Shown here piece by piece: positions 44,754-55,389 of a stretch of DNA of 64,000 bases. The stretch spans positions 62,001-126,000 of the forward strand of contig JAOTOM010003171.1 in the NCBI GenBank assembly GCA_034440615.1, read 5' to 3'. A model generated the notes under the pieces. The model was not told where the DNA came from, ran no database searches, and was given only the letters and a program-made list of their open reading frames with translations. Positions within the stretch are counted from its first letter, which is position 1, and every line of letters begins with the position of its first letter. The stretch comes from Ashinkailepas kermadecensis. Its lineage: Eukaryota; Arthropoda; Thecostraca; Neolepadidae. A program made the translations under genes and the position numbers.

Positions 44754-47700
44754 TCAGTTCGGAGAGTTTGGTGTCCTGGAGGAAGCGAAAGAGTAAATCA
44801 AGTAGTTCCGGGTGGTCATTCCCGAGGAGAGCTTGAAGCGAAAGTTGTGAGTGGATCTTGGCGACATATTGCATGATATAGCGACGGTGAAGAGCATATG
44901 CTGGACAGTCAAGTAAGATATGAGTGACAGTAAGGCGTACGTGACATGTGTTACAAAGTGGAAGGCGGTGAGTCTATGAAAAATAAAATTGTGTGTCAAC
45001 TCGGTGTAGCCCAGGCGAAGTCTGGCGAGTACCACCTCGTTCAGACGGGTGTGCTGGTTGGAGGAGGGCCAGCTGGAGAGTGTGGGCTTGATGGTGTGTA
45101 GGTGTGTGGTGTTGTGTGACCAGCAGGCCTGAATATACTTTTTGAACAGATTATTTGTGAGGGATAAAAGATCTCCGGGGGGTATTGGGGCTCCGTTGTT
45201 ATCGGGGAGGTCGATCGCCGCGCGGGCGAGACCATCAACCCGTTCATTTCCCGGGATGCCCCTATGTCCAGGGATCCAGAGCAGTGTGAGTGGAAGGTGT
45301 GCGTGGTTGGCATTGTAGAGGTGTCGGATGGCGTGGAGCGTGGGGTGTGTAGTGTTGTGTATGGCTGCGAGAGCATCGATGGATGAACGTGAGTCAGTGC
45401 AGATGATTGTTGGTGTGATGATGTGGTGTTGAACAATGTGGCTTAGACAGGCGTAGATAGCGACTAACTCCGAAGTGTAAACAGAGTGGTGTGGTGTTAA
45501 TTTTATTTGGCCAAAGTTGGGACCACCACACCAGGCAGCTCCCGTACCGTCTGCGGTACGGGATCCATCCGTGTAGAAGTATGTGAGATGGGGGTGGGAT
45601 GCTTGATATTCCAAAAATGTCTGTTGGGTTTCGAGGGGGGAAAGTAATTTTTTGTTTTGGTGGAAGGGATATTCCAGATTGGGGTGATACATGGGCCAAA
45701 ACGGGAGTAGGGGGGGGCAATTTGTCAGGGATTACATTGGGGAATTTCAGTGCGAATGTGTGGACATGGTCCAAATGTATGGCGATATTGTATTTGTTCC
45801 TATTATATGAACGTCGAACGGGAGGATTAGAGAGTGCGAGGCTGGCAGGGTGGATGTGCTGTGTTGTGGTCCGAAAGTGGTATCTGACTAGTTGGAGTGT
45901 TCTGCGGTGTTGTAAGCTGGGGAGGTGGGCCTCAGCCCGGAGACTAGTGATGGGCGTGGTGCGGTGTGCTCCGGTGATGAGGCGAAGTGCGTTATTCTGT
46001 ATGCGTTCAAGTGTTGCGATGTGTGAAGGAGATATATGATCGAAGATAAACGCATTGTATTCCAGGATTGAGCGAATCAGAGTAATATACATTGTGTTGA
46101 GTGTAGCCCTGTCTGCACCCCAGTCGCGACCGGAGATGCAGCGCAGGAGATTTAGACGTTTGGCGCAACGTTGTTTTAGATAAGCAATATGGGGGTCGAA
46201 ACAAAGACTTTTGTCTAGTACGATGCCAAGATAGGTAAAGGTGGTTTGGTGAGGGATAATTTGGTCACAGTAACGGAGTAGTGTAAGAGGTTGGATGTAC
46301 GAGTTGAGCCGGGAGAAAAGCATTGTGACGGATTTGGTGGGGGAGATTTCCAGTCCCCAAAGGGAGCACCAGGAATCAATCTGGTCCATGGCGCGCTGCA
46401 TTAAATAATTTGCATTGTCTGCCGATGGGTGCGTGCACCATATGGCCAAATCTTCGGCGAAAATGGAGTATTTTAGACAGGGGGCTATATGATGGAGGTC
46501 AGCGAGCGCATCGTTGATCATGATAAGAAAGAGGGTGGGGGATAACACGCTGCCTTGTGGGACGCCTTGATCTAATTTTTGGGACCGAGAATGGATATTG
46601 CCGCAGCGTACGGTGAATGTTCTATTAGCGAGAAAGTTGGTGATAAATTTTGCCATTCTGCCTCTGATGCCAATACGATGTACTTTGATTCGGAGGGCCG
46701 AACTGTGTACTTTATTGAATGCGGATTTTAAGTCGAGAAAGAGTGCCACGGTTTCATGTTTTTTCATGAAACCGCGCTGTATCGAGTCAACTAATTGAAT
46801 GAGGTTGTCAGTGGTGCTGTGTCTGGGTCGAAAGCCGCTTTGAAAGGGGGAGAGAATTTCGTTGTTTTCGAGGTGGACTCTGATTCGTCCATTGATCATG
46901 CGCTCAAAGAGTTTAGAAGCACAACTAGTGAGAGAGATAGGTCGATAGCTAGAGGGAAGGTCGCGAGGTTTTCGAGGTTTAGCGATAGGAATGATAGTGC
47001 TAGTAGACCAGGAAAGGGGGAAGGTGCCGTCAGTCCATAGTTGGTTTAGTACCGAAAGGAGGTTGTCTTTTCCGGAGTCGGATAGATTTTGGAAGAAGGG
47101 GTATGCCAATTGGTCAGGGCCAGCCGCAGTGTTGGTTACTTTGGAGAGGGATAAATTTAGTTCATAGAGAGTAAAGGGGGCATATATGGTTCAGTGTTGT
47201 CCGAGGTATAGTCGCAGGTGGCGAGAGTGGTTTGTAGGAAGTCGATGGTTTGTTGCGAGTATTGTGTATTTGAGGAGATGTCTGCATAATAGGTGGCAAA
47301 GTGTTCCGCGATGTCCGAGGGTTCTGTGATGCTGCGTTGGTTAATTGTCAGTTGTGGGAATCCGCGGTGTGGGGATCTGCCATTTGCGAAAGAGCGAAGT
47401 TTGGTCCAAATTTGGCCGATGGGGGTAAACCGGTTGAATGAATTGGAATAGAGTTGCCAGCTGCGTTTTTTGGCCGTAAGGATAATCTGCTGACAACGTT
47501 TTTTAGCCTCGCGGGCTTCTAACATGTTTTGGGTGGTGAGATTTTTGCGAAATTTTCGCTCAGCTCGCCGCCGCAGAGCGACGGCGCGTTGACATTCGCC
47601 GTTCCACCACGGCACGTGGTGGCGGCCGGGGGAGCGACGAGTGTGGGGGACATGATTTTCTTCCGCGAGTAACATGGTGTCAAGAAAAGCTGATATTGGG

Positions 47701-48487
47701 GGGTGTGAATGAGGAGGGAAGACGGTGTCAATTTCCTGGGAGAAAGATGGCCATTTCGCCTTGCGAACATTCCAGCGGGGGACAAATGAGTAATCTTTAG
47801 CCTGGGCTGAGCGTTCAAGCATAATATGAATAGGGAAGTGATCGCTAAAGAGGGGGTCGAGTTGTACATGCCAAGAAAAGAGGAGTGAGATGGAGGCCGA
47901 GGCCAAAGATAGGTCAATGGCAGATGGACGGAACGGGGCAATGTCGGTGTTGTGTGTGGGTGTTTGGTCATTTAAAAAGACCATGTTGTGGGTGTTGAGG
48001 AGTGTTTCGATGTGGTGTCCGCAAGGTGATGTGGTGTGACAGCCCCATGCCTGGTGGTGGGCATTAAAGTCACCCAGCACTAGACAGGGGTGAAGAAGGA
48101 GACCGAAGAGGTCGGTTACAGAAGATAAGGATAGTGTAAGAGAAGGTGGGAGATAGAGGGAGAGAGCATAGTGAGCTCCAGTTGTGCAATTCGGACAGAA
48201 ACAGCAATAAAATTTAGGTTATTAACAATGTTGATCTGACGATGAAGGAGTGTGTCTGAGATAAATAAGGCGACCCCGCCGCCGCGGGATGTAGAATTTC
48301 TATTGTCGGTATAGAGGGAATAACCAAAGATATTAAAATTATATGGGTCATTGTCGCGCCATCGGGTCTCCTGAACGGCGGCAATCAATGGTTTATTTCT
48401 GATGATATATTCCTTGAATTCTGCCCAATGGGATATGAGGGACCTCGTATTCCATTGGAGCAAGAATTCAGTGATGGGTGTCTGCAT
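44754..48487 (-). pseudogene. LINE copy C ORF2, three frameshifts
   Basis: The endonuclease starts at ATG 48487 and loses frame near 48150. A second piece from LGDFNAHHQAWG (48080) runs to about 47185, where one base is missing compared with copy B. The RT then reads openly from 47109 with FLDLKSAFNKVH and an altered active-site neighbourhood (FAEDLAIW in place of YADDLAIW). The first catalytic Asp is therefore replaced by Glu. A third shift lies in a G run near 45710, after which RNase H (FYTDGSRTADG, YTSELVAI, CTDSRSSIDAL, WIPGHRGIPGNERVD) is open to 44754. Confidence 0.9.
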
Positions 48488-49150
48488 TAGTGCTGGTGGT
48501 GGTGATCACGCCCCCGCAGGCGTGTTTGCGGCGGGGAGGGTGTGGCGGCGTCGTCCGACTCATAGGAGTCGAAAGACTCTGACGTACAGGACGGGAGCTC
48601 TGGATCCCTGGGGTTGTCCGAGCTCGGGGACCGGGAGAGGGAATCTCCCTGGGTGGCCAGAGAGGGGGGACGTGGGGATGGGGTATGGCGGCGCTGTACC
48701 GAGGCGGCGCTGTACCTTCTCCTTGGCCTCCTGCCACGCCGGACGCCGGGGGGAGGAAGCAGGGTGCGGCCCCAGACACGTGGCGCAACAGGCACGTTAT
48801 TCGTGCAGGTGTCGGTCGGGTGACCCTCGGCACAGTGCCCACACACTGGGGACCGGGCACGACATACTCTCGTTTGGTGCCCATAGCGTTGGCAAAAAGC
48901 GCAACGTGCGGGTGGCGGTGTCCACGGGCGCAGTGCGACCCGCAGGTATCCCGCCATAATGTGGGCGGGGGGTGCATGGTCCTGAAGCCGAGCTTCAGGA
49001 CCGGTCTCGGTCGGCGGCCGAGTCTCTGTACCTCGCATTCCCCTTGGGGGACCAGTTCGGTGAGAAGCTCCTCCTCGGTGATGTCCACAAGGTCGGGAGC
49101 ATAGGCCGTCATGCAGGTAGTATTTAGTCTATCCGCAATTTCGGTTGAGT
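48487..49150 (-). pseudogene. LINE copy C ORF1 remnant lacking its N-terminus
   Basis: Recognisable parts are EIADRLNTT, AYAPDLVDITEEELLTEL, LGRRPRP and knuckles (CAFCQRYGHQTRVC, CGHCAEGHPTDTC), in two frames. Upstream of EIADRL the sequence jumps straight to 5' UTR, so about 105 N-terminal codons have been deleted. The Pro-rich tail is also shortened. It still ends in the TAATG overlap with ORF2. Confidence 0.88.
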
Positions 49151-49712
49151 GTGTGAGGAAGAGCGCCCTGAAGGGGTGCGGCAAGGAAAGGCACCCTGAA
49201 GGGGTGCTATAAGGAAAGGTGTGAAAAGACCTGAAGTGGAAAGGTGGAGAAAGACACAGTGGTTTGGAGGGAGAGGAGTAGCTGGCAGAGGCGGGGGCAG
49301 TCACGGTCTGGTGACCGCTAGCCCGATCCTTTGAACCAGAAAGGTCGGCTCTAACCTATTGTGTGGGATTTGCAAAAAACAGTCAAAGTTGTCCGCCGAT
49401 ACTAGTCGGTTTCCCGACGGCACTCGAAAGCGCCGCAGAGCCGAAGGGAAGTGGGAGGGGAGCTGCGTCGGCTAATCCGACGAGCAACCAACTAGTGGCG
49501 TCTGCCGGCTATTCCGGCTGACAACCAACTAGTGGTCCGGGCGGCTGACGTCACCCGGGGGGCGAAGCTTCCCGTAGATGCCCTGGTAAGGACACCTACG
49601 AGACAGCTGGGATGGGTGGGCGGGGAAATGGGACGGCGGCCAACTTCTGTGCTTGATCACCTGTCCGATCGTAATCGTAAGGTTCTTCTCAAGCCTCCTC
49701 CTCTCTGATCTC

Positions 49713-50580
49713 CTATTTAGCGCACCAGTTGTGTGTCTGCTGCATATTCGTTTGGCACGGCTTACCAGTCCGAAGTCCTTCACCGACTTCTGGTGGTCAA
49801 AATCATACCGCAGCGCAGTGTGATAACTCAGGAAAAAAACTGACCAGAAATGCATTTCTCGACTATTTTTATCCCATATTTGTGGCGACATTGCATCAGC
49901 AAATGCTTGAAGCACATCAGGTCATAGCTTTTAGGAAAATTTTCACAAGATTTGATAAAGTAACAAGTCCATGAACATGGACAACATTACGTGCGGAAAA
50001 AACGATGCACATGTGCACACATGTTGTTGGAGTTTGACGACTGATAAAAGTAAGATGCATTTTAAAAACCTGGGTAAGTGAGATATGCAATGATAGCTGA
50101 GAACATTCTCAATGCGTTGAGCAATTCAAAAAGGCATATAACGATTCACAATGTGCTATTTTGTATCAACAATGAGTCATTTCAATAGTCGTTCAACTTT
50201 TTAGTACCTCCAAGTTTGAATAAGGTTTTAAAAAATCGCACAACAGCGCACAACCAGAAACCAATCTCAATGTAATCAAGGATCCTTTCACTATATGTAC
50301 CATAAGTTTCAGCTGCACCTAGCTGCTCTAACACCGGTAGTGATCAATTGTATCCCGGCAGGCCTTGGTGCGGTGCGGTGGCCAGTTCGGGCGGCACGGG
50401 GAAGCCTGAGCCGGACGCCGCGACGCGCCGGCTGGCGGGGTGTTCTGACCGGGTAACTGATCCAGTGGTCGCTATGCCAAAAAAAATTCCCTAACTGACG
50501 GGGCGACTGAGTCGAGATAGGTAGCGCACAGCGTCTCCCATGGCAGGGAAGTTGTCCTTGCCTGTAAGGGTCAGGTCAGT
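49713..50580. other. Unannotated DNA
   Basis: No gene or element was recognised. The segment 50360-50460 is GC-rich but no frame resembles a known exon. The left end of the transposase pseudogene should lie somewhere here. Confidence 0.5.
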
Positions 50581-50581
50581 G

Positions 50582-52250
50582 TGGTTGGATTTTGCGTACA
50601 GTGAGCATGGAGGTGCGCGTCAGCAGAGGTTTAAGCGCGTCATTAGCGGACTTGTTAACCAGTGCAAAAGCGTTTGGGCGTGAAAACTATCATGCTCATG
50701 TGTTTAATTATAGTTTGCAGTTGGTTATGGAGAAAATCCCTCAGGCCTATCTCCCGAGCGAGTCCTCGATTGTGGACATGAAAAGGGCAACCGACTTGAT
50801 CGCCAAGAACTTAAAGGAAAGTTGGTTAAATGTAAGCGAGTCCAGGATAAATTCAGAAGTCAGTTTGCGACTTATCTTTCGGGAGACGAAGTGTTTCCTG
50901 TCCCTGAAGCGTGATGACCACGTCGTGAGTGATGATGAAGCTAAAACCCGCTTTGATAACGAGGCCGTGGAGGGAGCGCGAGCGCGACAAGCTAGAATCT
51001 ACGATCAGCTCAGAGCGTCGGGCGTCTTCAAGAGTTGCTCAGCAGCACAGTTTTCTGCAGCTGGTGGAGACTGCCAGGCAAAGTGCTCGTGCTGATGGCA
51101 TGGAGGACGTGGCTTTCGTGCTGCGACAGGTGGGGGAATCACCGAATCGGTCCAGGAAGATTCGCCTGGCTCTCAGAAGCTCCAAAGTGAGCCATCCCGA
51201 GTGCGTTTCAGAAGACCGGGCGCTGGCAATGTGTGTGTCAGCTGGCTTGTCTGTGCACGGCTACCGTATGGTTCGCCGAGTGACGAATGATGCGGCGAAG
51301 ACAGACATCCTGCCCGCCTATGGAAAGGTGCATGAGGCCAATGTATAGTGTTATCCGGCATCCAGCAGCATGCAATTCACCGATACGTTTGCTGAGGTAA
51401 CTCTGCTGGCTCTCCTGGATCACACGACGCAGCGGCTGGTGGCATGTCTGCCGTCTGTCGCCCGTACCGACTCAGCTTCCGCTACTTACCAGCCGTCGAC
51501 GTCATCCAGCACCTACACTTCGGAGGTGCTTCACGTCAAGTGGGGATTTCACGGGACTATAGAGCAATCTGTATACAAACAGATGTGAGACGGCGATAAA
51601 GCTGCAGAACAAAATATGTTCTGTGCCACTCTGGTGCCTTTGCAACTAACGTTCCGTGGCACTTGTGTTTGGACCAACCCAACGCCGTCTTCAACCCGTT
51701 TCTGCCGGCCGTTGCGGATCCAGTACAAGCGCGAGACAGCAGAGGCCTCCCGGAAAGAACGAGACAGTGTTGAATCCGAGATACGTCTACTGAGGCCGAC
51801 TTGCGTCACCGCAACAGACGGCACCAGTCTCAGAGTGGTGTACAATCTTCAACTCACCATGATTGATGGCAAGGTGTCGAACGCTCTGACCAACACCGGC
51901 AGCAGCATGACATGTACCATCCGTGGGTGCACACCTCGTCAGATGAATGACCTGTCTGCTGCCGCAGCTCGACCTGCCCGCGAGGGTTCATGCCAGCTCG
52001 GTCTCTCAACTGTGCATGCGTGCCTGGATTCGATGCTTTGGGTGCCTTCTCCATACATCTTACCGTCTGGAGGTCCAAGTGTGGGCGGTGTCTGGCGAAG
52101 AAAACCAGATATGTGTGAAAGAAAGGAAGAAGAAATTACAGCGGCAGTTCCGGGAGAGACTGGGTCTTGTCTTGGATCAGCCACGTGCGGGTGGTTCGGG
52201 TACGTCTAACGACGTGAACACGGCTCGACGTGCCTTCTCTCTTCAGACAC
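50582..52250 (+). pseudogene. RAG1/Transib-superfamily transposase pseudogene, C-terminally truncated
   Basis: DDE transposases of this group cut DNA at terminal inverted repeats, and vertebrate RAG1 descends from them. Conserved arthropod-family blocks appear in order: FAEVTLLALLDHTTQRL; KWGFHGTIEQSVYKQ (51535-51579); WTNPTPSSTRFCRP; LTMIDGKVSNALT (Asp codon 51865); CTIRGCTPRQMNDL; GLSTVHA/WIRCFGCLLHTSYRL; KKKLQRQFRERLGLVLDQP; GTSNDVNTARRAFS. The last blocks correspond to RAG1's conserved region ending in NGNxARxL. Damage: a frameshift near 51045, stops TAG 51346 and TGA 51586, and a frameshift near 52015. The expected first catalytic Asp (WGxDG) is His at 51550-51552, and a zinc-pair Cys is Arg at 51922. 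Nothing matching the C-terminal third, with the catalytic Glu, follows. Confidence 0.82.
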
Positions 52251-53265
52251 CCAGATTCTATCTGTGTGTCATATATTATGGACATGCTTTGGCATGATTA
52301 GGACAAGGAGATCTTGGATCTATTCTGCGTAACACTTATTAGATCATGATGAATTGGTGTTTAGGGGCGCGTCGACTGCAAAGGTCATTTTGCGCCCATT
52401 ATTAGATCATATTTGCTGTGCAGAATGCTCGCATAGTAAACGCTAACTAATAATTATCCGTTATATGAGCGCCCATTGACTTCGCTTATAACGTCATTAT
52501 GATGTCACCATGCATGGCCGGATGTCGATCTTTTAAAACAAGGTACACTAGGTACTCATGTATGTGTGTGTACAATTTCAGCTGTCTACCTCAATTGGTT
52601 CCATATATATTTCGCGGAAGCAAAATGAGGGGAGCGGAATGCTCCCTTCCCTCTAGCAGGTATGACCTCTGATATTCCTGGGTTAAGCAATCTTTAAGGC
52701 AATAGAGCTCCTCCATATGTTCTAAATTTGAAGCTCTTTCGATTGAGACCAAAATCTTCCCTGTAACTAGCATACTTTGTCCGCAATGATTTATGGTCAG
52801 TTTTTACCTCGAGATATCGCATTGCGCGCAGGGATGTCTTTTTATCGTCGGCTCTGTAACAAACTTAGCGTTGCATAGGCCAGTGCGGACATCCAGAAAA
52901 TCAACTCTCACCAGAGTACCTCAAATTGACTTTAATTTTCGGGCCAATGGCATTAGCCAGTCAGCGGACGAGTTTAAAAAAGTGTCTATATTATATATGT
53001 CCGGAGCAGCAACGTGGCGGTGTAAATTCAAAGCCAGCAATGAGAGCGCCGTCCAAGCAAATTATGATGGATTTCTTAGGGAAGCTACTGCTATTAGTCA
53101 AATAGGATATGAGTGCATGCTATCACAATGGCTGCAAACAAAAAGAGCTTTGCTTCCCTATTACAATATTGCACTCAATTATTGTACACACACTCGACCT
53201 TCGGAATTATTTCAAGTTCTAAAATTTAAAATCAAAATTCAAATCAAACTAAGCCAAGCCATAGC
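52251..53265. other. Unannotated DNA with a SINE-tail-like segment
   Basis: At about 52355-52405 GTGTTTAGGGGCGCGTCGAC followed by TGCAAAGGTCATTTTGCGCC is another reverse copy of the segment at 7799. The open frame at 52793-53290 resembles no protein I know. Confidence 0.5.
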
Positions 53266-53267
53266 GA

Positions 53268-53760
53268 TGACACCACGGGCCATCGCTTGATAGTGGATCT
53301 GGGTAGGCTTGAGCGAAAATGAAAAATCCGATGCAACCGAAGAAGTTAGCTTGACTCTTAACCGTCGAAATTATTTCGAATTTTCAACTTTCTGATACCG
53401 CACGACACGCCACGTCGAACGATACCAATTTTCGGCAAATTGGAGCCATACTGGCGAAACACGAGTAAATCCAAGAACTCAAGCTAACCCTTGACCTTGA
53501 AATTTGACTTTGCCATGTCGAGGTTTGAAATGTTACACGAGGGTTCACCACGGGCTATCGCTTGATTCCAGATCTGGGCAGGTTTGGGTGAAAACGAAGT
53601 AATGCGAGGCGATCGAACAAACTGGTTTGCGTTGGGCCTTTGCTTGCTTCTAGCGTGTTCGGTACAAGCAGAAGCATTTGTGGTGAGGGGAAGAGTGGTT
53701 TTAGGGACGTGCCGTACCACAAAGGTCGTTTGCGCCGCCTTTAAAACGAGTGTGTTTTGC
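53268..53760. repeat. Tandem duplication, about 270-bp unit
   Basis: CACCACGGGCCATCGCTTGA and onward to GCTTGAGCGAAAATGA at 53272-53325 is repeated with changes at 53545-53600 (CACCACGGGCTATCGCTTGA). It looks like two diverged monomers of a satellite-like repeat. The open frame starting at ATG 53602, with a signal-peptide-like start, lies within the second monomer. Confidence 0.7.
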
Positions 53761-55385
53761 AAACAACGCTAAGGCAAGTGTACATTTATGCTGAGGGAAT
53801 CTTCCGTTACAGTGTGTGTGACGTTTTAGATGCTGAAGGCAGATGCTGGATGTAGGGCATCTCCCTCGGATGTATGAATGGATTTAGTCCTACTTTACTT
53901 CTTTGCAAGGTAACTTGTAGCTCCTTGTGGTGATTGATTTGAACGAACATAAACCCGTCGTTGAATGCCAATACGCATCTGGCTAACTCGTCGTTGAATA
54001 CGAATACGAATACGACGTTAGCTTGACGTGGTTAAGGCTGTCCAAGACGCCCCTCCATGACCTTGAAGATTCCCAAGGACACCCAGAGTCACGTTTGTTC
54101 AAGATATATCGATATATGCGTAGGGGAAGGCGATCTAAGACATGCGATAATGCAAATTTAGTGCCTTGCAAAGCACAATTCTCCACTCAAGCGAAGACAC
54201 AAGATGCTATATAAGGTTCATGTTATTGAATAATGGTCGGGAACCAAAATTTCTAACGCTTACCGATTTACCACTCGGGAGAATTTGTGATTACAGATAG
54301 TCTGTGAAGCTCGTTGATTGGCTAGATCGCCTTATCATATTTTTGGTGATTATCTTGTATAACTATGTTCACTATATCAATAATTATATTTATAACGTGA
54401 ATTTATGAACGATTACAATTTTGCGGCACTCATACGCAGGTATTTTAATACCATGGCCTTGGAGGGACACGAAAGAAATTGAGCGGAACAAATCGCCACT
54501 TCAAAAATTGGGGGAGGCATACCCTCCCCAGCAACCCACAGAGATTACATCCATGGGCGTGATAAAAAGCAATTTAGCACATTACGCAGTATTTTCCTGG
54601 TACTAGTAGAGCACAGATCAAACTCCATACGCAAAAAATGTTCTGTTTATGTCTGGCTACACTGAAAATTTCTTTGTCAGTGTAGCCAGATATAAACCAT
54701 GTAGCTATACCTCTTTGGGACTCATTTCTTATTCTTTTAAATCAAATAATTAGTGACCAACTTAGCTGTCCTGTGGAGTGGGCCCAATCTACCACAATCG
54801 TTTCTGAGTCACCGGATTTCAACGATACCTGTTCGAAGGTTTTTCTTTTGGTATCCCTTGATAAGCCACCTCACACTGCTGAAAGTACACCTGTACTAAT
54901 CACTTAAATATGGGTAACTACCACATTTCAGGCATTCCAATTCATAACGCCAGGTCGCCACTACGCCAACGTTCATGCACAAGTACACTCGTCTTGCGCA
55001 TTCGCTACACTTTGTGCGATGCTACGGTTTCTGTTATGCTTCCGATGTTTTGCTAATTGCTGCCACATGATAGACTTCCGGCATGTTTGACGTGGTGGAA
55101 TGCTTCGTATGGGTGTTCGTTGGGTAAATTCGATTAATTCAATTCCATGATAAGTCCTCTTCTTTGCAGATTTTCTGGTGGTTGAGAAATCCGGATGCCC
55201 GCTGAGCTTTCATGCACCTCATCTCTTTGGTTGGATAAGCTCTTAGATCGGCTACCGAACCGAGGCCCTGGCTTTGTGTTCTTTTTTTTTTGGGGGGGGG
55301 GGGCCGTTGCGTTTCTCTTCGTCTACGGATGTGCTTTAGGGCTCCAGCCCATTTTTGTCAGGGCCCACAGGGGAGCGTCTTAGCG
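53761..55385. other. Unannotated AT-rich DNA with one strong hairpin
   Basis: No gene was recognised. At 54652-54692 TCTGGCTACACTGA and TCAGTGTAGCCAGA form a perfect 14-bp inverted repeat around an 11-base AT-rich loop. GAATACGAATACGAATACGA is a short tandem repeat near 53995. Confidence 0.55.
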
Positions 55386-55389
55386 TTGC

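Larger units (their letters stand above)
44106..49712 (-). mobile_element. I-clade LINE copy C, full-length ends, internally damaged
   Basis: It has both ends: a 3' UTR with the same hairpins as copy B (about 44106-44750) and a 5' UTR to about 49712. ORF1 has lost its N-terminal part, and ORF2 carries three frameshifts. Neighbouring copies B and D are in the same orientation. Confidence 0.92.

Noticed and set aside
50340..50460. GC-rich segment as a further SLC23 exon
   Set aside because: No frame on the minus strand matches the GSR-containing segment or any later SLC23 helix.
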